Positions 1 through 8,752 of a DNA stretch of 33,595 bases are shown here, piece by piece (the first letter of the stretch is position 1; each line of letters opens with the position of its first letter). The stretch comes from Clostridia bacterium (GTDB lineage Bacteria; Bacillota; Clostridia; Christensenellales; CAG-138): contig JAEDCW010000017.1 of assembly GCA_016293975.1 (NCBI GenBank), forward strand, positions 1-33,595. Direction: 5' to 3'. Under the pieces are notes generated by a model. That model made no database searches. It saw only the letters and a list, made by a program, of their open reading frames with translations, and was not told where the DNA came from. Made by a program: the position numbers and the translations under genes.

Positions 1-1
1 T

Positions 2-94
2 GGATACGATGCGGGCTTCGGTCCCAAAAAGTATGCTGAAGACGTGGCAACATTCGCTGTGACGGAGATGGTCAAGCGAAATATGGGTAAATAA
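2..94 (+). CDS. C-terminal fragment, probable cobalamin-binding aminomutase subunit (KamE-like)
   Basis: This is the last 30 codons of a gene that begins before the window, and it ends in TAA. The visible peptide contains GYDAGFGPKKYAEDVA followed by a short helix rich in Val, Met and Lys. From memory this resembles the final strand and helix of the B12-binding Rossmann domain in D-lysine 5,6-aminomutase beta subunits, where a Gly-Tyr-Asp-Ala-Gly-Phe-Gly-Pro stretch precedes a closing helix. The next gene starts 15 bases downstream with its own ribosome site, so they probably share an operon. A butyryl-CoA dehydrogenase/EtfBA set directly after an aminomutase would fit lysine fermentation to butyrate. 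Only 30 residues are visible, so the family is a recognition-based guess; another B12-domain mutase is possible. Confidence 0.45.
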   Translation, partial: GYDAGFGPKKYAEDVATFAVTEMVKRNMGK

Positions 95-109
95 AATAGG
101 AGGCATTAT

Positions 110-1252
110 ATGGATTTCGAACTCTCAAAGGAACATCAACTGCTCAGAGAGCTCTACAGAAGCTTCGCACAGAACGAGGTGAAGCCCCATGCGGAGGAAA
201 CGGATGAGCAGGAAAGATTTCCGGTGGAGACTGTAAAACTGCTCGGCAGGTATGGCTTTATGGGCATCCCCTATCCGAAGGAATACGGTGGAGCGGGCGG
301 AGATACATTGGCCTACGTAATGGCTATCGAAGAACTTTCAAAGGTGTGCGGCACTACCGGCGTGGTAGTATCCGCTCACACCTCCTTGTGCTGCGGACCC
401 ATCTATGAGTTCGGAACAGAGGAACAGAAGAGAAAGTATCTGCCGGATTTGCTGTCGGGCAGGCACATAGGCGCATTCGGACTGACTGAGCCGGGCGCAG
501 GTACAGACGCCGCAGGTCAGCAGACAAAGGCCGTGCTCGAGGGCGATCATTGGGTATTGAACGGCACCAAGATATTCATAACAAATGCGGGCCATGCGGA
601 CATATTCATCATATTCGCAATGACAGATAAGTCCCTGGGAACAAAGGGCATTTCCGCTTTCATAGTCGAGCGCGACTTTGAAGGTTTCCGTGTAGGTAAA
701 GAGGAAAAGAAGATGGGCATAAGAGGTTCATCGACCTGCGAACTCATTATGGAGAACTGCATAGTACCCAAGGAGAACCTCTTGGGAAGCCTCAATAAGG
801 GCTTTAAGATTGCCATGAAGACGCTTGACGGCGGTCGTATCGGCATTGCAGCACAGGCGCTTGGTTTAGGTGAAGGTGCTGTCGACGAAGCGATAAAGTA
901 CGTCAAGGAGCGCAAGCAGTTTGGCAGGCGCATCTCTCAGTTCCAGAATACACAATTTAAGCTTGCGGACATGGTTACAAGAATGTCTGCCGCACAGCTT
1001 CTCGTGTACAGAGCCGCTATGAAGAAGGACAGCGGCGAGGTATACAGCAAAGAAGCCGCTATGGCGAAGCTGTTTGCTTCAGAGGCGGCAAGCGAGGTTA
1101 CAAGGCAGGCCGTTCAGCTGTTCGGAGGCTACGGCTACACCAGAGAGTACCCCGTTGAGCGCATGATGCGTGACGCTAAGATTACAGAGATTTACGAGGG
1201 CACAAGTGAGGTTATGCGAATGGTAATCTCATCTGCCGTCGGTGTGAACTAA
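110..1252 (+). CDS. bcd: Short-chain acyl-CoA (butyryl-CoA) dehydrogenase
   Basis: This is a 380-residue FAD flavoprotein of the acyl-CoA dehydrogenase family, the usual length for butyryl-CoA dehydrogenases. It interconverts butyryl-CoA and crotonyl-CoA, and in clostridia normally runs toward crotonyl-CoA reduction with EtfAB. Visible features are the N-terminal helical domain, the middle beta domain with FGLTEPGAGTDA (flavin and substrate contacts, about residue 125) and the C-terminal helical domain with QLFGGYGYTREYPVERMMRD. The IYEGTSE motif near the end carries the catalytic base, Glu363 by alignment with known enzymes. The start is set by AGGAGG about 7 bases before ATG. etfB follows after 10 bases and etfA after that, so the three subunits of a Bcd-Etf complex are probably co-transcribed. 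The sequence alone does not show whether the complex bifurcates electrons. Confidence 0.93.
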   Translation: MDFELSKEHQLLRELYRSFAQNEVKPHAEETDEQERFPVETVKLLGRYGFMGIPYPKEYGGAGGDTLAYVMAIEELSKVCGTTGVVVSAHTSLCCGPIYEFGTEEQKRKYLPDLLSGRHIGAFGLTEPGAGTDAAGQQTKAVLEGDHWVLNGTKIFITNAGHADIFIIFAMTDKSLGTKGISAFIVERDFEGFRVGKEEKKMGIRGSSTCELIMENCIVPKENLLGSLNKGFKIAMKTLDGGRIGIAAQALGLGEGAVDEAIKYVKERKQFGRRISQFQNTQFKLADMVTRMSAAQLLVYRAAMKKDSGEVYSKEAAMAKLFASEAASEVTRQAVQLFGGYGYTREYPVERMMRDAKITEIYEGTSEVMRMVISSAVGVN

Positions 1253-1262
1253 GGAGGCGCGC

Positions 1263-2054
1263 ATGAAGATTATCGTATGTATCAAGCAGGTACCCGATAC
1301 CACCGAGGTAAAGCTCGATCCAGTAAAGGGTACGCTTATCAGAGACGGCGTACCGAGTATAATCAATCCTGACGACAAGGCAGGACTCGAAGCGGCACTC
1401 AGGATAAAGGATCAGAACGGTGCGCATGTCACCGTGGTCAGCATGGGACCGCCTCAGGCGGAAATTGCACTCAGAGAAGCGCTTGCAATGGGCGCAGACG
1501 AGGCCGTTTTGGTAACAGACAGGGCTTTTGGCGGCGCAGACACATGGGCGACCTCATATACCATAGCCTCGGCAATCCGCACTATGGATTACGATCTGAT
1601 TATTGCCGGCAGACAGGCAATCGACGGCGATACCGCACAGGTAGGACCGCAGATTGCACAGCATTTGGATCTGCCGCAAGTAAGTTATGTCGAGGGCATA
1701 GAGAGTGTTTCTGATGACAAGCTCGTATTGAGGAGACAGTTTGAGGACAGGCAGCACATCGTCGAGGTGGATTTACCCTGCCTCATAACGGTTCTGTCCG
1801 AGCTTAATGCTCCGCGCTATATGAGCGTTGCGGGCGTATTTGACGCTTATCGCGAAAAGACTGTCAAAGTGCTGACATTTGCGGACATTGAGAGCGTCAT
1901 CGACAAGTCAAACATCGGCCTTGCGGGTTCACCTACGAGGGTCAAGCAGAGCTTCACAAAACAGCCCAAGGCAAAGGGCGAGAAGTACGAGGTAGATGCG
2001 GACGAAGCGGTTCGTATCATCGTCGAAAAGCTTGCTGAGAAGCACATAATCTGA
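1263..2054 (+). CDS. etfB: Electron transfer flavoprotein, beta subunit
   Basis: At 263 residues this has normal EtfB length. It opens with the family signature MKIIVCIKQVPDTTEVKLD and continues with INPDDKAGLEAALRIKD. The nucleotide-binding core contains AGRQAIDGDTAQVGPQIAQHL (about residues 118-138). EtfB pairs with EtfA and passes electrons between flavoprotein dehydrogenases and NADH, ferredoxin or the quinone pool. In clostridial Bcd-EtfAB complexes the beta subunit carries the bifurcating FAD. An AAGGAGG ribosome site sits just before the ATG. The gene lies 10 bases after bcd and 15 before etfA, consistent with stoichiometric expression from one message. Nothing is truncated. Confidence 0.94.
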   Translation: MKIIVCIKQVPDTTEVKLDPVKGTLIRDGVPSIINPDDKAGLEAALRIKDQNGAHVTVVSMGPPQAEIALREALAMGADEAVLVTDRAFGGADTWATSYTIASAIRTMDYDLIIAGRQAIDGDTAQVGPQIAQHLDLPQVSYVEGIESVSDDKLVLRRQFEDRQHIVEVDLPCLITVLSELNAPRYMSVAGVFDAYREKTVKVLTFADIESVIDKSNIGLAGSPTRVKQSFTKQPKAKGEKYEVDADEAVRIIVEKLAEKHII

Positions 2055-2069
2055 CGGAGGGCATTTAAG

Positions 2070-3074
2070 ATGAGCAAGAACATACTCGTATTTGTGGAGC
2101 AGAGAGACGGCGTAATGCAGAAGGTTGCCGCAGAGCTTATCGGGAAGGCCGTTGAGCTCGCAGCCGTTCTCGATGAGAAGGTAATTGCCCTCGTATTGGG
2201 ACAAAATGCAGACGGCATAGCAAAAGAAGCTATTGAATACGGTGCGGATTCCGTTGCCGTTGTCGATTCGCCCGAGCTTGCAGAGTACGTCACAGCTACA
2301 TACGCAAAGGCGGCCGTGAAAGTAATAGAGGAACTTGAGCCGAGCATTGTGCTCTATGGCGCAACATCGATAGGAAGAGACTTGGCGCCTAGAGTATCCA
2401 GCATGGTTAAGACGGGACTCACAGCAGACTGTACAAAGCTTGAGATAGACCCCGAATCGAAGCTCCTTCTTATGACTCGTCCGGCATTCGGCGGAAACAT
2501 TATGGCGACAATAGTGTGCGCGGAGCATCGTCCTCAGATGGCGACCGTGCGCCCCGGAGTAATGCAGGCACTTCGCAGGGACTGCACAAGGAATGGCGAA
2601 ATCACTAGATTCGATGTCGAGTTCACCGACAAGGAAAGAAGAGTGCGCATACTCGAGGTCGTTAAGGGCGACAAGAAGGAAGTAGATATCACAGAGGCTA
2701 AGGTGCTCGTTTCGGGCGGACGTGGTATAGGCGATGCAAAGAAGTTCGAGCTTCTGCAAGAGCTTGCCGACCAGTTCCCCGGCGGAGAGGTAGCTTCCTC
2801 GAGAGCCAATGTTGATGCAGGTCTTATAGGCAGGGAACGTCAAGTAGGCCAGACCGGTAAGACAGTTCGTCCCTCGCTCTATATCGCTTGCGGTATATCC
2901 GGAGCCATACAGCACATTGCAGGCATGGAGAACTCGGATTATATCGTCGCTATAAACAAGGATTCGTTTGCACCCGTTTTTGACGTGGCGGACCTTGGCA
3001 TCGTAGGCGACTTGAACGCCATAATCCCCAAGCTTATCGAGGCTATAAAGAAGCACAAGGCTTCGGCAGAGTGA
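2070..3074 (+). CDS. etfA: Electron transfer flavoprotein, alpha subunit
   Basis: This 334-residue EtfA has two parts: an N-terminal alpha/beta domain (residues 1 to about 190) that packs with EtfB, and a C-terminal FAD-binding domain. The FAD domain carries the diagnostic run GLIGRERQVGQTGKTVRPSLY, ACGISGAIQHIAGM and AINKD between about residues 250 and 305. It lacks an N-terminal ferredoxin domain, so it is the short form. A GGAGG ribosome site precedes the ATG. It is the last gene of the bcd-etfB-etfA unit, which is closed by a perfect-stem terminator 22 bases downstream. The role is electron transfer to or from Bcd during fermentation. Confidence 0.94.
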   Translation: MSKNILVFVEQRDGVMQKVAAELIGKAVELAAVLDEKVIALVLGQNADGIAKEAIEYGADSVAVVDSPELAEYVTATYAKAAVKVIEELEPSIVLYGATSIGRDLAPRVSSMVKTGLTADCTKLEIDPESKLLLMTRPAFGGNIMATIVCAEHRPQMATVRPGVMQALRRDCTRNGEITRFDVEFTDKERRVRILEVVKGDKKEVDITEAKVLVSGGRGIGDAKKFELLQELADQFPGGEVASSRANVDAGLIGRERQVGQTGKTVRPSLYIACGISGAIQHIAGMENSDYIVAINKDSFAPVFDVADLGIVGDLNAIIPKLIEAIKKHKASAE

Positions 3075-3096
3075 GATTAGTTTGATAGCAGGCATA

Positions 3097-3127
3097 AAAA
3101 CAGCTTTCCATTATGGAAAGCTGTTTT
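3097..3127. terminator. Bidirectional intrinsic terminator after etfA
   Basis: This is a perfect 14-base-pair stem (AAAACAGCTTTCCA / TGGAAAGCTGTTTT) with a three-base TTA loop. It has an A-run on the left and a T-run on the right, so it can stop transcription in both directions. It lies between convergent genes, etfA (plus) and a lipoprotein gene (minus). Confidence 0.85.
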
Positions 3128-3169
3128 GTTGTGCAGGTTAATTAAAACGTTTTGTTCAATTATCCGTAA

Positions 3170-3847
3170 TTATGCCGTAGCTTTAGATGCGTGGGTTAGT
3201 ATCGTGAAGCCGTTGCCTTCTGAAACGGGAATTACGGTAAACACTACCGAACCCATGGATTCGGCAGTGGTTGCCGATACCAATTCGAATGTGACTTCAA
3301 TCGTGAACGAGCTTATTGCAGTCATCTCATTGGGCCTCGGGATGTATTCCTGCGAAACGTAATTGAGTTTAACATCGGGCGCTTCGGCTCCAAGCTTGAT
3401 GAAACAATAGTCGCCGTCCACATATACATCCTCATCGTTTGCGAGCGTTATGTTGAAGCTGGGATTGCCGTAACCGAACAAAAGCTCACACAGCTTGACG
3501 ACGTCCTTAGTGCTTATGCGCGCATAGCCGTCCTTGTATTCCGCTGCGTTGTCGTTGTAGTACATCTTAAGGAAATCCACCAAGGCGGTCGAGAACACGC
3601 TTTCGCCCGGATTGAATGCCTCATCGTCAATGAGGTAACGTCCGTACTCCGCAAGCTTGTCGAGTTGAGTCTGACTAAGCTCGTGAGGCAGGTCGACTTC
3701 GGGAATAGGCGTGCGGTTATCGGTCTCATCGGTATTTGAGGGAACAGGCGTCTTTTCGCCGACTATCGTCGCAGGCTTGGTGTTGGCACAGGCGCACACG
3801 ACAAATGCCATTAGCACAGCGAGTATAAAAGCCGCTAATTTCTTCAT
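3170..3847 (-). CDS. Putative lipoprotein of unknown function
   Basis: I do not recognise this 225-residue protein. It starts MKKLAAFILAVLMAFVVCAC, a lipoprotein signal peptide with a plausible lipobox Val-Cys-Ala-Cys, so it is probably tethered outside the membrane. A Thr/Pro/Asp-rich linker follows (PVPSNTDETDNRTPIPE, about residues 33-50). After that comes a globular region with an acidic helical part (LSQTQLDKLAEYGRYLIDDE) and a beta-rich C-terminus. The start at 3847 was chosen over an in-frame ATG 15 bases upstream because GGAG lies 9 bases before it and the signal peptide begins there. A TATAAT -10 box sits about 40 bases upstream. The gene is probably monocistronic between two terminators. 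Confidence 0.75.
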   Translation of the reverse strand: MKKLAAFILAVLMAFVVCACANTKPATIVGEKTPVPSNTDETDNRTPIPEVDLPHELSQTQLDKLAEYGRYLIDDEAFNPGESVFSTALVDFLKMYYNDNAAEYKDGYARISTKDVVKLCELLFGYGNPSFNITLANDEDVYVDGDYCFIKLGAEAPDVKLNYVSQEYIPRPNEMTAISSFTIEVTFELVSATTAESMGSVVFTVIPVSEGNGFTILTHASKATA

Positions 3848-3888
3848 AAGTACAATCTCCACATCCGATCAGTTATTATTAAAGTAAT

Positions 3889-3894
3889 ATTATA
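3889..3894 (-). promoter_or_regulatory. -10 box upstream of the lipoprotein gene
   Basis: On the minus strand there is a perfect TATAAT about 42 bases before the chosen ATG. No good -35 hexamer is seen at 16-18 bases, so support comes only from the -10 match and position. Confidence 0.35.
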
Positions 3895-3924
3895 ACACAT
3901 TTCATCGCAACAAACAGAGGCAAT

Positions 3925-3950
3925 AAAAAAGCGGAGCATTTGCTCCGCTT
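3925..3950 (-). terminator. Intrinsic terminator of hpf
   Basis: Read on the minus strand, a GC-rich stem (AAGCGGAGCA / TGCTCCGCTT, very short loop) is followed by a run of six T. It lies 11 bases beyond the hpf stop codon. Confidence 0.85.
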
Positions 3951-3960
3951 GAATTTATTG

Positions 3961-4485
3961 TCAATTCGTCTCAATGAGGCCGTAATTGCCGTCTTTTCTG
4001 AGATAAAGTACGTTGATGTCGCCTGTGTCTCCGTTGGAGAATACGAAGAACGAGTGTCCCAAAAGCTCAAGCTGTAAAATAGCTTCGTCGACGGTCATGG
4101 GCTTCATGTCGAAGTGCTTGACCTTTACAACCTTGCCAATCTCCTCGGGCTCATCAATGTACTCATCGGTTGCGGTGTGAACAAATGCGTCGGCGCGAAG
4201 TGTTTTTTCGAGCTTTGTCCTGTGCTTTCTAATTTGACGGTCGAGTTTGTCGAGAACATTATCAATAGAAGCATACATATCGCCCGTTACTTCTTCGCCT
4301 CTGATGATACCGTTAACAAAGGGAATTGTTACTTCTACGATGTGGCGGTTACGCTCCACTGACATTGTGACATGTGCGACCGTGTCCTCCGGAAAATACC
4401 TGTCAAGCTTGGCCATCTTTTTCTCCACGAGCTCGCGGAGATATTCAGAAATCTCGATGTTCTTACCTGTGATAGAAATACGCAT
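3961..4485 (-). CDS. hpf: Long-form ribosome hibernation promoting factor
   Basis: This 174-residue protein matches the long HPF family of Gram-positive bacteria. The N-terminal RaiA/S30AE domain (about 1-100; MRISITGKNIEISEYLRELV, then Asp-Arg-Tyr-Phe and a basic helix KLDRQIRKHRTKLEKT) binds the 30S decoding region. After a variable linker, a C-terminal dimerisation domain (about 118-172; KVKHFDMKPMTVDEAILQ, LGHSFFVFSN) mediates 100S ribosome dimer formation during stress or stationary phase. Start 4485 was preferred because AAAGGAG lies 8 bases upstream and the family begins at this Met; an in-frame ATG 30 bases upstream has no such site. It is transcribed alone, divergently from pth, and ends in its own terminator. 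Confidence 0.92.
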   Translation of the reverse strand: MRISITGKNIEISEYLRELVEKKMAKLDRYFPEDTVAHVTMSVERNRHIVEVTIPFVNGIIRGEEVTGDMYASIDNVLDKLDRQIRKHRTKLEKTLRADAFVHTATDEYIDEPEEIGKVVKVKHFDMKPMTVDEAILQLELLGHSFFVFSNGDTGDINVLYLRKDGNYGLIETN

Positions 4486-4548
4486 ACAGGTCGCTCCTTT
4501 CAGTTTCTTGTACATCGCTACATCACTGTGCTCTGTACTATATAATTA

Positions 4549-4554
4549 ATTATA
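4549..4554 (-). promoter_or_regulatory. -10 box upstream of hpf
   Basis: There is a minus-strand TATAAT about 63 bases before the hpf ATG in the intergenic region shared with pth. The surrounding TATAATTAATTATA is itself palindromic, so the orientation is not certain. No clear -35 was seen. Confidence 0.35.
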
Positions 4555-4610
4555 CCACAGTTAGATACGATTTCCTGCATAGGATTGTATAAAACCTGTG
4601 AACTTGTTTG

Positions 4611-4638
4611 TTGCATAGAATTTGAAAATGATTATAAT
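4611..4638 (+). promoter_or_regulatory. Sigma-A-type promoter for pth-mfd
   Basis: TTGCAT and TATAAT are separated by 16 bases, and the -10 box ends 26 bases before the pth ATG. It is a good housekeeping-type match at the expected position. Confidence 0.6.
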
Positions 4639-4664
4639 AGTAGGAGCATGTAAACGGAGGATCT

Positions 4665-5264
4665 ATGTATATAATAGCGGGTTTGGGAAATCCCGGACGA
4701 GAATATCAGAACACCAGACACAATGTAGGTTTCTGGGCTATTGACGAGCTTTTTCGCATAGGTGATATGCGCCGGTTTAAGAACGCACACAAGGCGCTTG
4801 TTTCTGAGGGACGCTTGGCAAACGAGAGGGTAATGCTTGTAAAGCCGCAGACGTTTATGAACCTGTCGGGCTTTTCGATAGCAGAGATACTAAATTACTG
4901 CAAGCTGACGCCCGATAAACTGATCGTGATATACGACGATAAGGCGCTCCCCGTGGGTATGCTAAGGATAAGGGAACAAGGCAGTGCGGGCGGTCATAAC
5001 GGAATGAAGAGCATAATTGAACAGCTCGGCACGGATAGATTTCTTCGTGTAAGGGTGGGGATAGGCAGCGAGGACCCTGAAAAGGGGCTCATATCGTATG
5101 TGCTGGGAGCGCCCGACGCGGACGAAAAAAAGGAGATATCGAGGGCTATAGAGTGCGCCGCAGATGCAGTTAAACTGATAATCAACGGCAGATTGCAGGA
5201 AGCGCAGGAGAAATACAACAAGAAAGCATCTAAGGTGAAGTCCGATAAATCCGAAAGCAGCTGA
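4665..5264 (+). CDS. pth: Peptidyl-tRNA hydrolase
   Basis: Pth releases peptides from prematurely dropped peptidyl-tRNA in the cytoplasm, so the tRNA can be reused. The 199-residue sequence shows the family signature AGLGNPGREYQNTRHNVGF with Asn9 and the catalytic His19. It also has PQTFMNLSG (Asn66), the YDDKALPVG aspartate (about Asp91) and GSAGGHNGMKSI (Asn112), so the full active site is present. A C-terminal Lys/Ser-rich tail extends beyond the core fold. The ribosome site GGAGG lies just before ATG. Its TGA overlaps the mfd ATG (TGATG), implying translational coupling. The pth-mfd order is conserved in Firmicutes. Confidence 0.96.
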   Translation: MYIIAGLGNPGREYQNTRHNVGFWAIDELFRIGDMRRFKNAHKALVSEGRLANERVMLVKPQTFMNLSGFSIAEILNYCKLTPDKLIVIYDDKALPVGMLRIREQGSAGGHNGMKSIIEQLGTDRFLRVRVGIGSEDPEKGLISYVLGAPDADEKKEISRAIECAADAVKLIINGRLQEAQEKYNKKASKVKSDKSESS

Positions 5265-8200
5265 TGCCAAACGAAATACTTCGTCTTTTGAATAAATCCG
5301 AGGCGTTCGGGAATCTCGTCTCCGCTACAGGTCACGGCGCGGTAGGTGTATATGGAGTCGGCGATGCGCATAAGACGCATGTTGCGGCATCATTGATGTC
5401 ACAGCTCACGCGGCCTATGCTCTTTGTTGCGCCCGGTGAGGCGAGCGCACTCACAGCTTTTGACGAGCTTAGCGGCTATTACGAGAACACCATTCTGCTT
5501 CCCGAGAGGGACATAAACCTCTCCGTAAATACATATGCGCAGTCGAGCGATATAACGGCTAAACGCATAGAAGCACTGTATGCGCTCTACAGCGGAAGAC
5601 CTTGTATAGTCGTATGCTCTGCAAATTCCCTCATACAGAGGGTAATTCCCCCGAGCGACCTATTTTCGGCAATACGCACACTTAGGGTAGGAGATATGCT
5701 CGACACGAAAGAGCTTGCGGCGAGCCTTACCTATATGGGTTATGAGCGCTCCGACATCTGTGAGGGCAAAGGCCAGTTTGCGATAAGGGGAGGCTATGTA
5801 GACATATTCCCGCTTTCGGAGAAGCACCCTGCGCGCATAGAGTTGTTTGACGACGAAATCGATACGATGCGCATATACGACCCGCTTACGCAGAGGTCTA
5901 TCGAGAATATTGATGAGGCAGTGATAACGCCTGCTACGGAGATACCGTGCACAGTACAGACTCTCGTTGAAGCGGCGGCGCGCATGAGGGGTGTGAAGGC
6001 ACTTGCCGCGGAGCGTGAACTCATGCGTCAAGGGGTAAAACCCACATGCGCCATAAACCTCATGCCTTACATATACGAGAATGCGTCCATTATGGACTAC
6101 GCACCCGAGGGCATGATAACGGTTATAGACGAGCCGCTTAGGGTAGAGGAGACGGCACAGATTGAAAATACGCTATTTAACGAGGCGCTTGCAACGCTCA
6201 TAGAGAAGGGCATCGCTCACAAGAAGCAGTCGGAGCTCGTGCATTCGTCGGCTTATGTGCTGGGGAGACTTGCGACCGACAGTACGGTACTATTGTTCTC
6301 GCTGATGCGAAGCTTTAACGCTATCCCGGCAAAGAGCATAATAAGCCTGCAGACGCGCTCTGTGCCTAGCTATCAAAACGGACTTACGCCGCTTATAGGT
6401 GACATAAAGCACTGGAAGGCAAACGGCTACTGCGTGGCTATAATGGCAGGAGGTCACGCACAGCGCATAAAGGACGAACTCGACGACTACGGACTCGGAA
6501 TCCCCGTGGTAGACGAGTACGACAGAACACTTCTCCCATCGCAGGTAATAATCACCAAGCAATCCGTTCCGAGGGGCTTTGAGTACATCGACCTCAAGCA
6601 GGTAGTCATTTCGGAGCGCGAAATATACGGCACAAAGACGAGACGCACCGCAAAAAAGAGACAGAAGAGACCTTCCCTTACGTTTGAGGAACTCAAAAAA
6701 GGTGATCTGGTAGTACACGAGGCACACGGCATAGCGCGCTATACGGGTGTTGAGACGATAGTAGCCGATTCCGTGTCGAGGGACTACATTAAGCTTCAGT
6801 TCCATGGTTCCGATGTGATGTTCATACCCACAGACCAGCTCGACAGGATAGAGAAATACGTGGGTGGAGAGGGAACTACACCGAGACTTTCGAGCCTTAA
6901 CTCGCATGAATGGCAGAAGGCTGTTTCGCGCGCAAGGGAGAGCGTAAAGGCACTTGCGTTTGACCTTGTAAAGCTTTACGGCGAGCGCTCGAGAAGGAGG
7001 GGTTTCTGCTTTTCACCTGACACTCCCTGGCAGACAATGATGGAACATAGCTTCCAGTTCGATGAAACTCCCGACCAGCTTACGAGCATCGAAGAAATAA
7101 AACGTGACATGGAAAGCGGCAAGGTGATGGACAGATTGCTTTGCGGTGACGTAGGCTACGGAAAGACAGAAGTTGCGCTCCGTGCGGCGTTTAAGGCTGT
7201 AATGGATTCAAAACAGGTTATTTTCCTTGTGCCTACCACAATACTCGCACAACAGCACTATAACACCGCGATAGCCCGTTTCCACGGGTTTCCCGTCGAG
7301 ATACGAATGCTTTCGAGGTTTAACACGCCTGCGAGCACCGAGAGGATACTCAAGGAGCTTGAGGACGGTACATGCGACATAATAATCGGTACGCATAAGC
7401 TGCTTTCAAAAAGGGTCAAATATAAAGATCCCGGACTGCTTATAATCGACGAAGAGCAGCGCTTCGGAGTAGGCCACAAGGAACAGATAAAGCTGCTCAA
7501 AAAGGATCTCGATGTGCTGACACTTACTGCGACGCCCATACCGCGCACATTGCACATGTCCATGACGGGCATAAGAGATATGTCTGTTATAGAGACTCCA
7601 CCCGAGGAGAGATATCCCATACAGACGTACGTTATGGAGGAATCAACGGCGGTCATAAGGGAAGCCGTGCTCAAGGAAATGGGCAGAGGCGGACAGGTAT
7701 TTGTGCTCTACAATAAAGTTCAGAATATGAGCTACTTTGTAGAACAGCTGAGACAGCTATTGCCCGAAGCGAGGATAGCCTATGCTCACGGACAGATGCC
7801 GGAGCGACTGCTTGAGAGCACAATGCTCAGCTTTATGGAACACGAATACGACGTACTCGTGTGTTCGACGATAATTGAGAGTGGACTTGACGTGACAAAC
7901 GCAAACACCATGATAGTCATAGACGCCGATAAGCTCGGCCTTTCACAGCTCTATCAGCTCAGGGGCAGGGTAGGACGCTCGACGAGACTTGCCTACGCCT
8001 ACCTGATGTTTAAGAAGGATAAGGTTTTGACTGAGGAGGCAGCAAAGCGACTTCAGGCGATAAAGGATTTCACGCAGTTCGGCTCGGGTTTTAAGGTCGC
8101 AATGCGCGACCTCGAGATAAGAGGTGCGGGAAACCTGCTCGGCGCAGAACAGCACGGATTTATGCAATCGATAGGCTACGACCTCTACTGCAAGCTAATA

Positions 8201-8704
8201 GACGAGGCGGTAAAGGAGGCGCGTGGAGAAGCGCCCGAAGCACCCGTGGATACAGCGATAGTCATACCTTTGAGTGCAAATATAGACAGCTCGTACATAG
8301 AGCGTGAGCAGGATAGACTGGCTATGTACAGGAGAATTACGCTTATTGAGACCATAGACGATATGCATGACGTACAGGATGAGCTTATCGATAGGTACGG
8401 CGATATTCCCGAGGAGACGCAGAATCTGCTCAATATTGCAATACTAAAGGCAAAGGCGCAAAAGGCTTATATAACAAAACTTTCCGTCGCTCCCGGTGAG
8501 ATAAAGCTGATGTTTACGCCGGATGCGCCGTACGATACGGGTAAACTCTTGGACCTTGCGGGCAAAATCAAGGGTGCAAGACTGGTCAACGCCGCAGTCC
8601 CGACGCTCATGATATCGCGAAGAGGTATAAATGCCGACAATTGCTACAAAGCATTGTTGCAGATTGTTCACGCGCTGGGCGATTGTATTGAGAAAAAAGC
8701 ATGA
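5264..8704 (+). CDS. mfd: Transcription-repair coupling factor
   Basis: Mfd is a double-stranded DNA translocase. It removes RNA polymerase stalled at lesions and recruits UvrA. At 1146 residues it is full length. The N-terminal UvrB-like region contains AIRGGYVDIFPL (about residue 170). The RNA-polymerase-interacting domain starts near residue 475 (LKKGDLVVHEAHGIARYTGV). The RecG-like superfamily 2 motor has Walker A GDVGYGKTE (Lys634), DEEQ (729-732) and TATPIPRTLHMSM. Motifs V and VI (STIIESGLDV, QLRGRVGRS) follow, and a C-terminal regulatory domain comes last. The start codon overlaps the pth stop. A promoter-like sequence for the next gene lies across its 3' end. Confidence 0.96.
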   Translation: MPNEILRLLNKSEAFGNLVSATGHGAVGVYGVGDAHKTHVAASLMSQLTRPMLFVAPGEASALTAFDELSGYYENTILLPERDINLSVNTYAQSSDITAKRIEALYALYSGRPCIVVCSANSLIQRVIPPSDLFSAIRTLRVGDMLDTKELAASLTYMGYERSDICEGKGQFAIRGGYVDIFPLSEKHPARIELFDDEIDTMRIYDPLTQRSIENIDEAVITPATEIPCTVQTLVEAAARMRGVKALAAERELMRQGVKPTCAINLMPYIYENASIMDYAPEGMITVIDEPLRVEETAQIENTLFNEALATLIEKGIAHKKQSELVHSSAYVLGRLATDSTVLLFSLMRSFNAIPAKSIISLQTRSVPSYQNGLTPLIGDIKHWKANGYCVAIMAGGHAQRIKDELDDYGLGIPVVDEYDRTLLPSQVIITKQSVPRGFEYIDLKQVVISEREIYGTKTRRTAKKRQKRPSLTFEELKKGDLVVHEAHGIARYTGVETIVADSVSRDYIKLQFHGSDVMFIPTDQLDRIEKYVGGEGTTPRLSSLNSHEWQKAVSRARESVKALAFDLVKLYGERSRRRGFCFSPDTPWQTMMEHSFQFDETPDQLTSIEEIKRDMESGKVMDRLLCGDVGYGKTEVALRAAFKAVMDSKQVIFLVPTTILAQQHYNTAIARFHGFPVEIRMLSRFNTPASTERILKELEDGTCDIIIGTHKLLSKRVKYKDPGLLIIDEEQRFGVGHKEQIKLLKKDLDVLTLTATPIPRTLHMSMTGIRDMSVIETPPEERYPIQTYVMEESTAVIREAVLKEMGRGGQVFVLYNKVQNMSYFVEQLRQLLPEARIAYAHGQMPERLLESTMLSFMEHEYDVLVCSTIIESGLDVTNANTMIVIDADKLGLSQLYQLRGRVGRSTRLAYAYLMFKKDKVLTEEAAKRLQAIKDFTQFGSGFKVAMRDLEIRGAGNLLGAEQHGFMQSIGYDLYCKLIDEAVKEARGEAPEAPVDTAIVIPLSANIDSSYIEREQDRLAMYRRITLIETIDDMHDVQDELIDRYGDIPEETQNLLNIAILKAKAQKAYITKLSVAPGEIKLMFTPDAPYDTGKLLDLAGKIKGARLVNAAVPTLMISRRGINADNCYKALLQIVHALGDCIEKKA

Positions 8705-8710
8705 TATAAT
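8683..8710 (+). promoter_or_regulatory. Promoter for the foldase gene, overlapping the mfd 3' end
   Basis: TTGTAT and a perfect TATAAT are 16 bases apart, with the -10 box ending 42 bases before the foldase ATG. The foldase and the genes behind it may therefore be expressed independently of mfd. Confidence 0.5.
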
Positions 8711-8752
8711 AATTTGATTCATTGTATGAAATCAGAAATAAGGAGATGCAAC

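Noticed and set aside
1929..3095. Long open frame (388 codons) on the minus strand opposite etfA
   Set aside because: It lies antisense to well-matched etfB/etfA, has no ribosome site, and its translation is rich in Cys, Tyr and Leu without family motifs. It is a mirror frame of biased codon use.
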